DNA from: Streptomyces sp. NRRL WC-3626 | GTDB taxonomy: Bacteria > Actinomycetota > Actinomycetes > Streptomycetales > Streptomycetaceae | NCBI RefSeq assembly: GCF_000718785.1 | Contig: NZ_JOCA01000013.1 | Span: 1 to 64,000 of the forward strand | DNA: 64,000 nucleotides | Direction: 5' to 3' | In this document: positions 34,052 to 43,442 of the stretch, in pieces | Layout of the letters: the number at the start of each line of letters is the position of its first letter | Position numbering within the stretch: position 1 is the first letter of the stretch | Translations under genes and position numbers: made by a program | The notes under the pieces: model-generated | What the model was told of the DNA's origin: nothing | Databases searched by the model: none | What the model saw: only the letters and a program-made list of their open reading frames with translations

Positions 34052-35641
34052 TCACTCCGCCGCCGGGACCAGCTCCTGTTCCTCGTTGTCCCCCTCGGGC
34101 GACGGCGTACGCCCCGGCAGGAAGACGGCGACGACGATCGCGCCCACCATCGCCACGCCGGCTCCCCACAGCGCGGTGACGTGCATGGCGTGCAGGAACG
34201 CGTCGTCGGCGGCGCCGGCCAGGGCTTCTCCGCGCGGGCCCAGCCGGTCCGCCACGGCCAGCGTGGCCTCGATGGACTCGCCGGCGGCGTGCCGTGCGCC
34301 GGGCGGCAGCAGGCCGAGCTTGTCCTCGATGCCGTCGCGGTAGGCGGTGGAGAGCACCGAGCCGAGGATGGCGATGCCGAGGGCGCCGCCGACCTGCCGG
34401 AAGGTGTTGCTGAGGGCGGAGGCGGAACCGGCCTTCTCGCGCGGCAGGGCCTGCATGATGACGACGCTGACCGGGGTCATGACGTGTGCCATGCCGGCGC
34501 CCATGAGGAAGAAGACGACCTCCAGGATCCAGATGGGCGTGTCCGCGTCCAGGGTGGCGAACGCGGCCAGCGTCGCGGCGAGCACCACCAGGCCGGCGGT
34601 CGTGGTGGCCTTGTCGCCGAAGCGGTCGACCAGGAGGCGCGCCCTCGGCGCGAAGATCATCTGTGCGGCGGCCAGCGGGATCATCAGCAGCCCGGTCTCC
34701 AGCGGCGAGTAGCCGCGCACGCTCTGGGTGTAGAACACCGCGAAGAACGTCACGCCCATCAGCGCGAAGAAGACCAGCGCGATCGCGGCGATCGCGGCGG
34801 AGAACACCTTGTTCTTGAAGTAGGTGATGTCGATGGAGGGGTGGTCGCTGCGCTTCTCGAACACGACGAACGCGGCGAGTACGGCGAGACCGGCCGCGAT
34901 CGTCACGAGCACCGTCGCGTCCGTGAAGTCGGCGAGCTGGCCGCCCTTGATGATGCCGTAGACCAGCAGGACCAGTCCGGTCACGGACAGGACGACACCG
35001 ACGGGGTCGATACGGCCCGGGTTCGGGTCGCGGGAGTCGGGCACCAGCCACAGCATCAGGCCCACGGCGAGGACCACGATGGGCACGTTGATCAGGAACA
35101 CCGATCCCCACCAGAAGTGGTCGAGCAGCACTCCGCCGGTGATCGGGCCGATGGCGATGGCCAGGCCCACACCGCCCGCCCAGATGCCGATGGCCTTGGG
35201 CTGCTCGTCACGCTCGAAGACGTTCATCAGGACGGCCAGGGTGGCCGGCATCACGAACGCGGCACCCAGGCCCATCACCGCGCGGAAGCCGATCAGTTCG
35301 GCCGGCGAACCGGAGAACGAGGCGAGCAGCGAGCCGATGCCGAACACGACGAGGCCGCCGATCAGCACCTTCTTGCGGCCGAGCCGGTCGCCGAGCAGTC
35401 CCGCGCTGAAGAGCAGCCCGGCGAAGACGAGCGTGTAGGCGTTGATCGCCCACTCCAGCTCGCTCTGGGTGGCGCCCAGACCGGTGGGCGCGGGGGTGGA
35501 GATCGTCTTGATGGCGACGTTCAGGATCGAGTTGTCGAGTACGACGATCAGCAGGCTCAGCATCAGCACGCCGAGGATCGCCCAGCGGCGCCGGTGCACC
35601 GCTTCCGGGACCCGGCGGGCAGGGACGGCAGGAGAAGTCAT
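34052..35641 (-). CDS. MFS drug transporter, DHA2 (EmrB/QacA) type
   Basis: A 529-residue transporter with about 14 membrane helices, the DHA2 layout. Motifs: [13 protein letters not shown] in helix 1 (~40), [15 protein letters not shown] (motif A ~90), [19 protein letters not shown] and [14 protein letters not shown] (motif C ~165). Substrates are unknown. The family exports cationic drugs and antibiotics with protons. The ATG at 35641 lies seven bases after TAACCT, again without a Shine-Dalgarno. The 23-bp palindrome just upstream and the TetR gene downstream suggest drug-induced expression. Confidence 0.9.
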   Translation of the reverse strand: MTSPAVPARRVPEAVHRRRWAILGVLMLSLLIVVLDNSILNVAIKTISTPAPTGLGATQSELEWAINAYTLVFAGLLFSAGLLGDRLGRKKVLIGGLVVFGIGSLLASFSGSPAELIGFRAVMGLGAAFVMPATLAVLMNVFERDEQPKAIGIWAGGVGLAIAIGPITGGVLLDHFWWGSVFLINVPIVVLAVGLMLWLVPDSRDPNPGRIDPVGVVLSVTGLVLLVYGIIKGGQLADFTDATVLVTIAAGLAVLAAFVVFEKRSDHPSIDITYFKNKVFSAAIAAIALVFFALMGVTFFAVFYTQSVRGYSPLETGLLMIPLAAAQMIFAPRARLLVDRFGDKATTTAGLVVLAATLAAFATLDADTPIWILEVVFFLMGAGMAHVMTPVSVVIMQALPREKAGSASALSNTFRQVGGALGIAILGSVLSTAYRDGIEDKLGLLPPGARHAAGESIEATLAVADRLGPRGEALAGAADDAFLHAMHVTALWGAGVAMVGAIVVAVFLPGRTPSPEGDNEEQELVPAAE

Positions 35642-35662
35642 GCGGTCCAGGTTAGTCAATTA

Positions 35663-35685
35663 CGATACGAGACCGTCTCGTATCG
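35663..35685. promoter_or_regulatory. Perfect 23-bp palindrome, TetR operator before the MFS gene
   Basis: Arms CGATACGAGAC (35663-35673) and GTCTCGTATCG (35675-35685) flank one central base. It lies 21-44 bases before the MFS start and would cover the -35 region. Confidence 0.7.
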
Positions 35686-35830
35686 GAAGGGCTTTGCCCA
35701 GATCTTGCCCGGATATTGCCCGGCGGAACTCACAGGGGGACCTCTGGCCCTCGTTCGGGTGAGGTGCCACCATGGAAGTGGTCCGGGGACGCCGTCAGGG
35801 CGCCTCGAGATGACGTGTTGGGAGACTTCC

Positions 35831-36718
35831 ATGACGCAGCTTTCGGCTGCCCAGAACGGGGCGTCCGGGTCGACGTCCGGTCCCTCCGGCGGCGGCAAGA
35901 CGCTGTACGGGGGCAAGGGAACCCGCCGTATCACGGTCCGCGACATCGCCGCCGCCAAGGAGCGCGGCGAGAAGTGGCCCATGCTCACCGCGTACGACGC
36001 GACGACCGCGTCCGTGTTCGACGAGGCCGGCATCCCGGTGATGCTCGTCGGCGACTCCGCGGGCAACTGCCACCTCGGGTACGAGACGACCGTGCCCGTC
36101 ACCCTCGACGAGATGACCATGCTGTCGGCGGCGGTCGTACGCGGTACGTCGCGTGCGCTGATCGTGGCCGATCTGCCGTTCGGCTCCTACCAGGAGGGTC
36201 CCGTGCAGGCGCTGCGCTCGGCGACCCGGCTGGTCAAGGAGGCGGGCGTGGGCGCCGTGAAGCTGGAGGGCGGCGAGCGGTCGCACCGGCAGATCGAGCT
36301 GCTGGTGGAGTCCGGAATTCCCGTGATGGCCCACATCGGGCTGACGCCGCAGTCGGTGAACGCGATGGGGTACCGGGTGCAGGGGCGCGGCGAGGAGGCG
36401 GCCCAGCAGCTGCTGCGGGACGCGAAGGCCGTGCAGGACGCGGGGGCGTTCGCGGTGGTGCTGGAGCTGGTGCCGGCGGAGCTGGCGGGTGAGGTGACCC
36501 GGGTGTTGCAGATCCCCACCGTGGGGATCGGGGCGGGCGCCGCCACGGACGCGCAGGTACTGGTCTGGACCGACATGCTGGGTCTCACGGGCGGGCGCGT
36601 GCCGAAGTTCGTGAAGCAGTACGCGGACCTCCGCGCGGTGATGCGGGGCGCCGCGGAGGCGTTCGCGGAGGACGTCGTATCCGGCACCTTCCCGGAGGAA
36701 TCCCACTCCGTCCACTGA
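35831..36718 (+). CDS. panB: 3-methyl-2-oxobutanoate hydroxymethyltransferase
   Basis: A 295-residue cytoplasmic enzyme of pantothenate synthesis that transfers a hydroxymethyl group from methylene-tetrahydrofolate to 2-oxoisovalerate. Signatures: [19 protein letters not shown] (~50), [19 protein letters not shown] (~70), [28 protein letters not shown] (~165) and a conserved Glu in [14 protein letters not shown]. The N-terminal 33 residues are a Ser/Gly-rich extension. GGAGACTTCC before the ATG is the ribosome binding site. A strong hairpin follows the stop, so it appears to be a single-gene unit. Confidence 0.95.
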   Translation: MTQLSAAQNGASGSTSGPSGGGKTLYGGKGTRRITVRDIAAAKERGEKWPMLTAYDATTASVFDEAGIPVMLVGDSAGNCHLGYETTVPVTLDEMTMLSAAVVRGTSRALIVADLPFGSYQEGPVQALRSATRLVKEAGVGAVKLEGGERSHRQIELLVESGIPVMAHIGLTPQSVNAMGYRVQGRGEEAAQQLLRDAKAVQDAGAFAVVLELVPAELAGEVTRVLQIPTVGIGAGAATDAQVLVWTDMLGLTGGRVPKFVKQYADLRAVMRGAAEAFAEDVVSGTFPEESHSVH

Positions 36719-36735
36719 ACCACTGCAGCACCACC

Positions 36736-36775
36736 CGCCGGCCCCGTCGATCTTCCCCCGTCGACGGGGCCGGCG
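36736..36775 (+). terminator. panB terminator
   Basis: CGCCGGCCCCGTCGA (36736-36750) and TCGACGGGGCCGGCG (36761-36775) pair perfectly over 15 bp with a 10-nt loop, 17 bases after the panB stop. Confidence 0.8.
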
Positions 36776-36780
36776 CCCGT

Positions 36781-36884
36781 CCGCACCCCGCCCTCCGCCC
36801 TCCGCCCGTCCGCCCGTCCGCCCGTCCGCCCGTCCGCCCTCCGCCCTCCGCCCTCCGCCCTCCGCCCTCCGCCCTCCGCCCTCC
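36781..36884 (+). repeat. Tandem repeat of 7-8 bp units (CCCTCCG / CCCGTCCG)
   Basis: CCCTCCG repeats (2 copies), then CCCGTCCG (about 4), then CCCTCCG again (about 8), ending exactly where the dispersed element begins at 36885. It is a likely slippage-prone tract. Confidence 0.8.
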
Positions 36885-36988
36885 GCGGGCAATCGTGCCG
36901 CAGGGCGGCACGGGTGGGCGCGACGGCACCCCGCCGGCGCCGGGCTGCGCAAACACCCCCCGGCCGGCCCCCACCCCGGGCAACCGGA
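36885..36988 (+). repeat. Dispersed intergenic element, second full copy
   Basis: It opens with GCGGGCAATCGTGCCGCAGG, identical to 32009. It stays nearly identical for some 70 bases, then diverges with a shared CCACCCCGGGCA block. Like the other copy it follows a low-complexity tract. Confidence 0.75.
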
Positions 36989-37015
36989 CACCCGGCCGAC
37001 ACATGCGCAGGCAGG

Positions 37016-37044
37016 TTGTCGGCAGGATGTCGGGGCTTTGTCGG
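37016..37044 (+). promoter_or_regulatory. Three SARP-type heptamer repeats at 11-bp spacing
   Basis: TTGTCGG (37016), ATGTCGG (37027) and TTGTCGG (37038) start exactly 11 bp apart. A weaker ACATCGG follows at 37048. Heptamers at 11-bp spacing are the known binding pattern of SARP/AfsR regulators. A weak -10-like CACGCT (37055-37060) ends seven bases before the ABC transporter ATG. Confidence 0.65.
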
Positions 37045-37067
37045 CAGACATCGGCACGCTCTCCCTC

Positions 37068-38096
37068 ATGACGCGAAACGACAAAGACCCGGGGGTCGCG
37101 GCCGGCGCGGTGAGCGTGCGGGGGCTCGTCAAGCACTACGGGGACACCAAGGCGCTGGACGGCGTCGACCTGGACGTACGCCAGGGCACCGTGATGGGCG
37201 TGCTCGGCCCGAACGGCGCCGGCAAGACGACCCTCGTACGGATCCTGTCCACGCTGCTCACCCCGACCGCCGGCCACGCCACCGTCGCCGGCTACGACGT
37301 GATCCGCCAGCCCCGCCAGCTGCGCCGGGTGATCGGCCTGACCGGCCAGTACGCCTCCGTGGACGAGAAGCTCCCCGGCTGGGAGAACCTGTATCTGATC
37401 GGCCGCCTCCTCGACCTGCCCCGCAAGGAGGCGAGGGCCCGCGCCGACGAACTCCTGGAGCGCTTCTCGCTCACCGACGCGGCCCGCCGCCCCGCGGCCA
37501 CCTACTCCGGCGGTATGCGGCGCCGCCTCGACCTCGCCGCCTCGATGATCGGCCGGCCGTCCGTGCTGTTCCTGGACGAGCCGACCACGGGACTGGACCC
37601 CCGTACCCGCAACGAGGTGTGGGACGAGGTCAAGCGGCTGGTCGGCGACGGTGTGACCGTCCTGCTCACCACCCAGTACATGGAGGAGGCCGAGCAGCTC
37701 GCCGGGGAGCTGACCGTCGTGGACCGGGGCAAGGTCATCGCGAGCGGCGGCATCGAGGAGCTGAAGGCCAAGGTGGGCGGCCGTACGCTGCGGGTCCGCC
37801 CCGCCGACCCGCTGCAGTTGCGCCCGCTGGCGGCCGCCCTCGACACGCTCGGCATCACCGGGCTCGCCACGACGACCGTGGACACCGAGCGGGGTGCCGT
37901 GCTCGTACCGGTGCTGAGCGACGAGCAGCTGACGGCCGTGGTCGGCGCGGTCACCGCGCGTGGGATCACGCTCAGCTCCATCTCCACCGAACTGCCCAGC
38001 CTGGACGAGGTGTTCCTGTCCCTCACCGGCCACCGTGCCAGTGCCCCGCAGGACGTCGTGCCCGCCGAGACCCACGAGGAGGTCGTCGCCGTATGA
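37068..38096 (+). CDS. ABC exporter ATP-binding protein, DrrA type
   Basis: A 342-residue ATPase subunit of a daunorubicin-resistance-type exporter. Walker A is GVLGPNGAGKTTLVRIL (~45), the Q-loop follows in GLTGQYASVD, the signature is TYSGGMRRRLDLAASMI (~145), and Walker B is SVLFLDEPTTGLDPRTR (~170). The extra 100-residue C-terminal domain (LRVRPADPLQLRPLAAALDT onward, ending DEVFLSLTGHRA) is typical of DrrA. The ATG at 37068 is chosen for the match to the family start. No Shine-Dalgarno is seen. The permease starts within its stop codon (ATGA). Confidence 0.92.
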   Translation: MTRNDKDPGVAAGAVSVRGLVKHYGDTKALDGVDLDVRQGTVMGVLGPNGAGKTTLVRILSTLLTPTAGHATVAGYDVIRQPRQLRRVIGLTGQYASVDEKLPGWENLYLIGRLLDLPRKEARARADELLERFSLTDAARRPAATYSGGMRRRLDLAASMIGRPSVLFLDEPTTGLDPRTRNEVWDEVKRLVGDGVTVLLTTQYMEEAEQLAGELTVVDRGKVIASGGIEELKAKVGGRTLRVRPADPLQLRPLAAALDTLGITGLATTTVDTERGAVLVPVLSDEQLTAVVGAVTARGITLSSISTELPSLDEVFLSLTGHRASAPQDVVPAETHEEVVAV

Positions 38097-38911
38097 GCGC
38101 CACCACCATGACCACCGATCCGCGCGCCGACGCGCGCATCCCGTTGCGGGCCCATCTGCGGCACACCGGGGCGCTCGTACGCCGCAATCTGCTGTGGATC
38201 CGGCAGGACCCGGAGTCGATGTTCGACGCCGTGCTGTTCCCGATCGTCTTCACCCTGCTGTTCGTGTACGTCTTCGGCGGCTCGATCGGGCAGTCGCTGG
38301 GCGGCGGGCAGGACGCCTATGTGCAGTACATCGTGCCCGGCCTGATGGCCATGATGGGCATGAACATGGCCCAGGGGGTGGGCACGGGGTTCAACCAGGA
38401 CTTCAACACCGGGGTCATGGACCGCTTCCGTTCGCTGCCCATCGGGCGCGGCTCGGTGCTGTTCGCGAAGATCTCGGTCGAGATGGTGCGGATGCTGATC
38501 GCCACCGCGATCCTGATGGTCGTCGGTGTGCTCGTGGGCTTCGACATCAACAACTGGCCGGGGCTGTTCGCCGCCGTGGGACTGTCCGCCGTCTTCGGCT
38601 CGGCCCTGATGTGGATCTTCCTCACACTGGGTGTGGTGATGAAGAACGCGCAGTCGGTGCAGGCGATGGGCTTCCTGGTGCTGATGCCGCTGCAGTTCGG
38701 TTCGTCGATCTTCGCGCCGACGCAGTCGATGCCGGGCTGGCTGGAGTCGTTCACCCAGGTCAACCCGCTGTCGGCGCTGGCGGACGCCGCACGCGGGCTG
38801 ATGGTGGGCGGCCCGGTCGCCCACGACCTGTGGATGACGCTGGCCTGGTCGGTGGGGATCACGGCGGTGATGGCGCCGGTCGCGATCCACAAGTTCCGTA
38901 CGAAGAGCTGA
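38093..38911 (+). CDS. ABC exporter permease, DrrB type (ABC-2)
   Basis: A 272-residue ABC-2 membrane protein with six helices: MFDAVLFPIVFTLLFVYVFG, YIVPGLMAMMGMNMAQGVG, then MVRMLIATAILMVVGVLVG and others. The amphipathic N-terminal segment (RRNLLWIRQDPESMF) before helix 1 is usual. GAGGAGG twelve bases before the ATG and the ATGA overlap with the ATPase gene show translational coupling. Its stop TGA abuts the stop of the convergent regulator gene with no base between (TGATCA). Probable role: export of a lipophilic compound, substrate unknown. Confidence 0.92.
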   Translation: MSATTMTTDPRADARIPLRAHLRHTGALVRRNLLWIRQDPESMFDAVLFPIVFTLLFVYVFGGSIGQSLGGGQDAYVQYIVPGLMAMMGMNMAQGVGTGFNQDFNTGVMDRFRSLPIGRGSVLFAKISVEMVRMLIATAILMVVGVLVGFDINNWPGLFAAVGLSAVFGSALMWIFLTLGVVMKNAQSVQAMGFLVLMPLQFGSSIFAPTQSMPGWLESFTQVNPLSALADAARGLMVGGPVAHDLWMTLAWSVGITAVMAPVAIHKFRTKS

Positions 38912-41900
38912 TCACGCCGGGTCGAGGAGGGCGAGGGTCTGTGCCGGGGAGAGACCTTCGCCCTCGGCGTACGCGGTCTCGTACCCCGTGTCCCCGATCG
39001 CCGTCCGGACGCGTGCCTCGGCCTGTGCGCGGGCCTCGCGTTCCATGCGCGGGGGGAGGTGCTCGGGCGGGAGCCAGGAGTCGGCGGCGCCGAGGCAGCG
39101 GGCCGCGTCCGCGGCGTGCCGCCCGCCGTCGACCCCGGCGAGGGCGGTGGCGCCCATGGTGACGTACGCGGAGCGCATATGGGGTGCCATGGCGGAGGAG
39201 AGCGGGTCGCCGGCCTGCCGGATCGCCTCGCGCAGGACGACGAGGGCCTGGTCGTCCTTGCCGTCGGCGACCTCGAGCCAGCCCTCGGCGCCGAGGATGA
39301 ACGCGTCGAAGACGACGTAGTGCGCGATACGGAACTCCTCGCGCAGTTCCCGCAGATGCTGCCGTGCCTCGTCCGTACGGCCGGTCAGGCAGAGCCAGCC
39401 GGTGAGGAAGAGCCGGGCGGCGGGCAGGGCCTCGAGGTGCCGGCCCCGGGTGTCGTCGATGACCTCGCGCAGCAGCCGCTCACCGCGCTCGGCCTCCCCC
39501 GCCTCCAGCAGGGCGTTGCCCAGCCGGGCGGTGAGCACGGAGGTGTGGGCGCGGGCGCCGAGCCGCCTGGCGTGCTCGATCGCGGCCTCGTAGTCGGCGG
39601 CGGCCTCCTGGTACCCGCCGGCCATCTCGCGGGCCTCGCCGCGTGCGGAGAGGGCCTCGGCGATGCCCCAGGTGTCGCCGAGCCGCCCGTAGATCTCCAG
39701 GGCCTCGTCGGCGTCGCGACGGGCGTCGCCGGCCCAGTCGCTGCGGTTGGCGAGGAAGTTGGCGCGCAGCTGCAGGTTGGAGGCCAGCTCCCATTCGAAG
39801 CCGGGGTTCTCCCGGCAGGTGCGGATCGCCGCGTCGACGATCCGGTGCAGCCGGTCCATGTCGCCGGTGAGCATCACGGCGAACACCCAGAGCAGGCCGG
39901 GCGGGCGGCAGGCCTGCGGTATGCCCGGTTCGTACGTCGCGGCGACGAGGCGCAGCTTGTGCTGTGCCTCGGGGGTCTGCCAGTCGTCCAGCTCGGTGTC
40001 CATGTGGGCGAGATGGGCGAGGTGCACCCCGCGCCGGGCCTCGGTGAGGAGTTCCCCGGTCAGCGGGGGCGGGGAGTCGGTGCAGCGCTCCCACAGCGGT
40101 ACGGCGGGCCGTACCGGTTCGCTGAACGGGTCGGGGGCGAGCGCCATCACCTCGGAGCACCAGTTGCGGGCCTCGATGCGCAGGTCGCGCATCTGCCAGT
40201 ACCAGACGAGCGACAGGGTGATGAGGAGGGCCTCCTGCTCGTCGCGCAGGGCGAGGGCGTGGCGCAGGGCCGTGCGCACGTTCTCGTACTCCCGTTCCAG
40301 CAGGGCGATCGCGTCCACCTGGCGCGGGCCGCGCAGCAACGGCTCGGTGGTGCGGGCGAGTTCGCGGAAGTACGTCAGATGCGCCCGTTCCGCCTCGGCG
40401 CGCCGGCCGGACTCGTCGAGGCGTTCACCGGCGTACTCGGCGACGGTCTCCAGGAGCCGGTAGCGCATCTCGTCCCCGCCCGAAGGGGCGGCCACCACGA
40501 GGGACTTGTCGACGAGGGAGCCGAGCGCGTCGAGTGCGGCGGGTCCGCAGACGGCCTCGGCGGCGCCGAGGCCGCAGCCGCCGGCGAACACCGACAGCCG
40601 TCCCAGTACGTCGCGTTCGCCGGCGTCGAGCAGGTCCCAGGACCAGTCGACGACGGCCCGCAGGGTCTGCTGCCGGGGCAGCACGGTGCGGCTGCCGGAG
40701 GTGAGCAGGCGGAAGCGGTCGTCGAGCCGGTCGGCGATCTGGCGCGGGGTGAGCATCCGCAGCCGGGCGGCGGCGAGTTCGATGGCGAGCGGCAGTCCGT
40801 CGAGGCGGCGGCAGATCTCCGCGCAGGCCGCCGCGGTGTCGTCGTCGGCGTCGGTGCGGAAGCCGGGTCGGGCGGCGGCCCCCCGGTCGGCGAACAGGCG
40901 CAGCGCGACCGGTTCGGGCAGCGGCTCCACCGGGCGCAGCAGCTCGCCGCGCACACCGAGCGGTTCGCGGCTGGTGGCGAGGACGGTGAGCCGGGGGCAG
41001 CGTTCCAGCAGCGCCTCCACGAGGTGGGCGGCGGCCTCGACGACGTGCTCGCAGTTGTCCAGGATCAGCAGCATGCGGCGCGGGCCGCAGTGTTCGGCGA
41101 GGCGTTCCACGGGGTCGGCGTGCCGGTCGGTGACGGCCCGCATGCTCTCGGCGCCGGCGCCGTACAGCACGGTCTCGCGGGCGCCGACGGCGGTGAGGAC
41201 GGCCTCGGTGACGGCGTCCGGGTCGTCGACCGGGGCGAGTTCGGCCAGCCACACCCCGTCGGGCACGGTCTGCCGTACGGTCTCGGCGGCCTCCTGGGAC
41301 AGCCGGGTCTTACCCGCCCCGCCGGGTCCGAGCAGGGTGACGAGCCGGGCGGCGGTGAGGTCCGCGCGGATGGTCTCGATGTCGGCCTCCCGGCCGACGA
41401 ACGAGGTGAGCCGGGCCCGGAGGTTGCCGGGCGGCGCCACCGCCCGGGGTGCGGGAGCCGGCTCGGGCCGCAGCAACTCGGCGTGCAGGGCGCGCAGTTC
41501 GGCACCGGGGTCGGAGCCGAGGCGGTCCGCGAGCAGCCGCCGTACGTCCTCGTAGGCGGCCAGTGCCTCGGCGGCGCGGCCGGTGTCGCGCAGGGCGCGC
41601 AGCCGGAGCGCCTGGAGGGGTTCGTCGAGGGGGTGGCCGTCGCACAGCGCCGTCAGTTCGGGCAGGGACTGCTCGGCGTCGCCGAGGGCGAGGGCTGCGG
41701 TGTGCCGGCCGCGCAGCGCGTCCAGGTGCCGTGCCTCGACACGGGCCGCCTCGGCGGTGCGGTCGGGCAGTCCGGCGAGGCCGGGGCCCCGCCACAGGGC
41801 GAGGGCGTCGTCGAGGACGGCGGCGGCCTTCGCGGGGTCGCCGTCGGTCAGGGCGCGCAGGCCCTCGCCGGTCAGCCGCTCGAAACGGTGCAGGTCGATG

Positions 41901-42190
41901 TCGTCGGGCGCGGCGGTGAGCCGGTAGCCGCCGTCGACGGAGGCGATCCGGTCGGCGCCGAGGGTGCGGCGCAGCCGTCCCACCAGTGCCTGGAGCGCTC
42001 CCGTGGCGTCGGCCGGCGGATCACCGTCCCAGACCTCGTCGACCAGCAGCCCGACGGGCACCGTACGTCCGGGCCGCAGGGCGAGCACGGTCAGCAGGGC
42101 ACGCAGCCGCGCCCCGCCGACCGGGACGGCGGTGCCGTCGGGACGGAGTGCCTGGGTGGTGCCGAGGATGCGGTAGCGCACGGGGTCCAT
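38912..42190 (-). CDS. AfsR/SARP family regulator with BTAD, NB-ARC and TPR-like regions
   Basis: A 1092-residue multidomain regulator. The N-terminal OmpR-like DNA-binding region (YRILGTTQALRPDGTAVPVG, then LRALLTVLALRPGRTVPVGL, residues ~5-95) and the BTAD (~100-245) are as in AfsR. NB-ARC carries a P-loop TLLGPGGAGKTRLSQEAA (~290), Walker B RMLLILDNCEHVVEAA (~375) and VVDWSWDLLDAGERDVLGRL (~535). The C-terminal 400 residues are helical, TPR-like. It is convergent with the DrrAB-type genes, whose promoter has SARP-type heptamers, so it is the obvious candidate activator. The ATG at 42190 is preceded by GGAGAGA, very close. Confidence 0.9.
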   Translation of the reverse strand: MDPVRYRILGTTQALRPDGTAVPVGGARLRALLTVLALRPGRTVPVGLLVDEVWDGDPPADATGALQALVGRLRRTLGADRIASVDGGYRLTAAPDDIDLHRFERLTGEGLRALTDGDPAKAAAVLDDALALWRGPGLAGLPDRTAEAARVEARHLDALRGRHTAALALGDAEQSLPELTALCDGHPLDEPLQALRLRALRDTGRAAEALAAYEDVRRLLADRLGSDPGAELRALHAELLRPEPAPAPRAVAPPGNLRARLTSFVGREADIETIRADLTAARLVTLLGPGGAGKTRLSQEAAETVRQTVPDGVWLAELAPVDDPDAVTEAVLTAVGARETVLYGAGAESMRAVTDRHADPVERLAEHCGPRRMLLILDNCEHVVEAAAHLVEALLERCPRLTVLATSREPLGVRGELLRPVEPLPEPVALRLFADRGAAARPGFRTDADDDTAAACAEICRRLDGLPLAIELAAARLRMLTPRQIADRLDDRFRLLTSGSRTVLPRQQTLRAVVDWSWDLLDAGERDVLGRLSVFAGGCGLGAAEAVCGPAALDALGSLVDKSLVVAAPSGGDEMRYRLLETVAEYAGERLDESGRRAEAERAHLTYFRELARTTEPLLRGPRQVDAIALLEREYENVRTALRHALALRDEQEALLITLSLVWYWQMRDLRIEARNWCSEVMALAPDPFSEPVRPAVPLWERCTDSPPPLTGELLTEARRGVHLAHLAHMDTELDDWQTPEAQHKLRLVAATYEPGIPQACRPPGLLWVFAVMLTGDMDRLHRIVDAAIRTCRENPGFEWELASNLQLRANFLANRSDWAGDARRDADEALEIYGRLGDTWGIAEALSARGEAREMAGGYQEAAADYEAAIEHARRLGARAHTSVLTARLGNALLEAGEAERGERLLREVIDDTRGRHLEALPAARLFLTGWLCLTGRTDEARQHLRELREEFRIAHYVVFDAFILGAEGWLEVADGKDDQALVVLREAIRQAGDPLSSAMAPHMRSAYVTMGATALAGVDGGRHAADAARCLGAADSWLPPEHLPPRMEREARAQAEARVRTAIGDTGYETAYAEGEGLSPAQTLALLDPA

Positions 42191-42373
42191 TCTCTCCGGT
42201 GACGGACACCCGGGTCACGGGGCCCACGACGGGGGTGTGTCGCCCCCCACCCTGCGTGGAACCGGGCGCGGGCGCGAGACGTTTTCCCGGTGCGCCCGGT
42301 ACCGTCGGGCAGTCCGCGCCCGCCGGGCCCGACCGTCACCCGCCACCCCGCCGCCCGCCGCCCGAGGAGCCCC

Positions 42374-43174
42374 ATGAGTACCGCCACCACCCGTCACAGC
42401 GACCGGAGGATCAGCCCGGTCTTCCTGGGCATCCTCGCCGTGACGGCGGTCACCGGGTGGGCCACCTGGTCCGGGTTCGCCTCGCAGCCGGGCGTGGCCG
42501 TGTTCCTGTTCGTGACGGCCGCCTGGATCGTCTCCCTGTGTCTGCACGAGTACGCGCACGCGCGCACGGCCCTGCACAGCGGTGACATATCGGTCGGCGC
42601 GAAGGGCTATCTCACGCTGAACCCGATGAAGTACACGCACGCGCTGCTGAGCATCGTGCTCCCGGTCGTCTTCGTCATCATGGGCGGGATCGGTCTGCCG
42701 GGCGGTGCGGTGTTCATCGAGCGGGGCCGGATCCGGGGGCGCTGGCGGCACAGTCTGATCTCGGCGGCGGGCCCGCTGACGAACGTGCTGTTCGCGGTCG
42801 TGTGCACGGCGCCGTTCTGGCTGGACGCGCTGGACGGCGTACCGGCGGACTTCCGGTTCGCGCTGGCGTTCCTCGCGCTGCTGCAGGTGACGGCGGCGAT
42901 CCTGAACTTCCTGCCGGTGCCGGGCCTGGACGGGTACGGCGTGATCGAGCCGTGGCTGTCCTACGGTGTGCGGCGGCAGGTGGAGCCGTTCGCCCCGTTC
43001 GGTCTGCTGTTCGTGTTCGCGCTGCTGTGGGTGCCGTCGGTGAACGGGGCGTTCTTCGACGTGATCGACTCGCTGCTGGGCGCGCTGGGCATCCACGAGG
43101 TCGACACGTACTGCGGTTACGACCTGTTCCGCTTCTGGCGGGAGGCGAACGAGTACTGCTCGGTCAGCCCGTGA
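42374..43174 (+). CDS. Site-2 protease family (M50) membrane protein
   Basis: A 266-residue polytopic protein with about six helices. The zinc site HEYAHA (HExxH, ~60) lies in helix 2. The third ligand region is NFLPVPGLDGYGVIEPWL (~185, the LDG motif). This is the intramembrane metalloprotease set. The family cleaves anti-sigma factors or other membrane proteins. A partner is not evident here. GAGGAG precedes the ATG at 42374. It is divergent from the AfsR-like gene (183-base gap). Its last 11 bases overlap the convergent small membrane gene. Confidence 0.9.
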   Translation: MSTATTRHSDRRISPVFLGILAVTAVTGWATWSGFASQPGVAVFLFVTAAWIVSLCLHEYAHARTALHSGDISVGAKGYLTLNPMKYTHALLSIVLPVVFVIMGGIGLPGGAVFIERGRIRGRWRHSLISAAGPLTNVLFAVVCTAPFWLDALDGVPADFRFALAFLALLQVTAAILNFLPVPGLDGYGVIEPWLSYGVRRQVEPFAPFGLLFVFALLWVPSVNGAFFDVIDSLLGALGIHEVDTYCGYDLFRFWREANEYCSVSP

Positions 43175-43355
43175 CCGGCCCGCTGTCGCGCGCCGCCCGT
43201 CCGCGCTTCACGTAGTACCAGGTCATGTTGGACGACAGGCCCGCCAGCAGCACCCAGACGATGCCGATGAGCACGCTGCCCCGCACGAAGGAGACGACCG
43301 CCGCGGCGACGGCGAGGAGGCAGACGGCGAGGGCGTAGAGGGCCAGGCGGGGCAT
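43164..43355 (-). CDS. Small membrane protein
   Basis: A 63-residue protein with two hydrophobic stretches (LALYALAVCLLAVAAAVVSF and GSVLIGIVWVLLAGLSSNM) and a basic C-terminus (YYVKRGRAARDSG). AGGAG lies seven bases before the ATG. It is conserved in style with small Streptomyces membrane proteins. The 3-prime end overlaps the M50 gene by 11 bases, tail to tail. Function unknown. Confidence 0.7.
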   Translation of the reverse strand: MPRLALYALAVCLLAVAAAVVSFVRGSVLIGIVWVLLAGLSSNMTWYYVKRGRAARDSGPVTG

Positions 43356-43442
43356 GACGGGGGCTCCTGTCGGGGGACACTGCTGACGTACCGCCGCGGC
43401 ACCGTCACGGCACCGCTGCGGCGTCCAGTGTCCCCCATCGCC

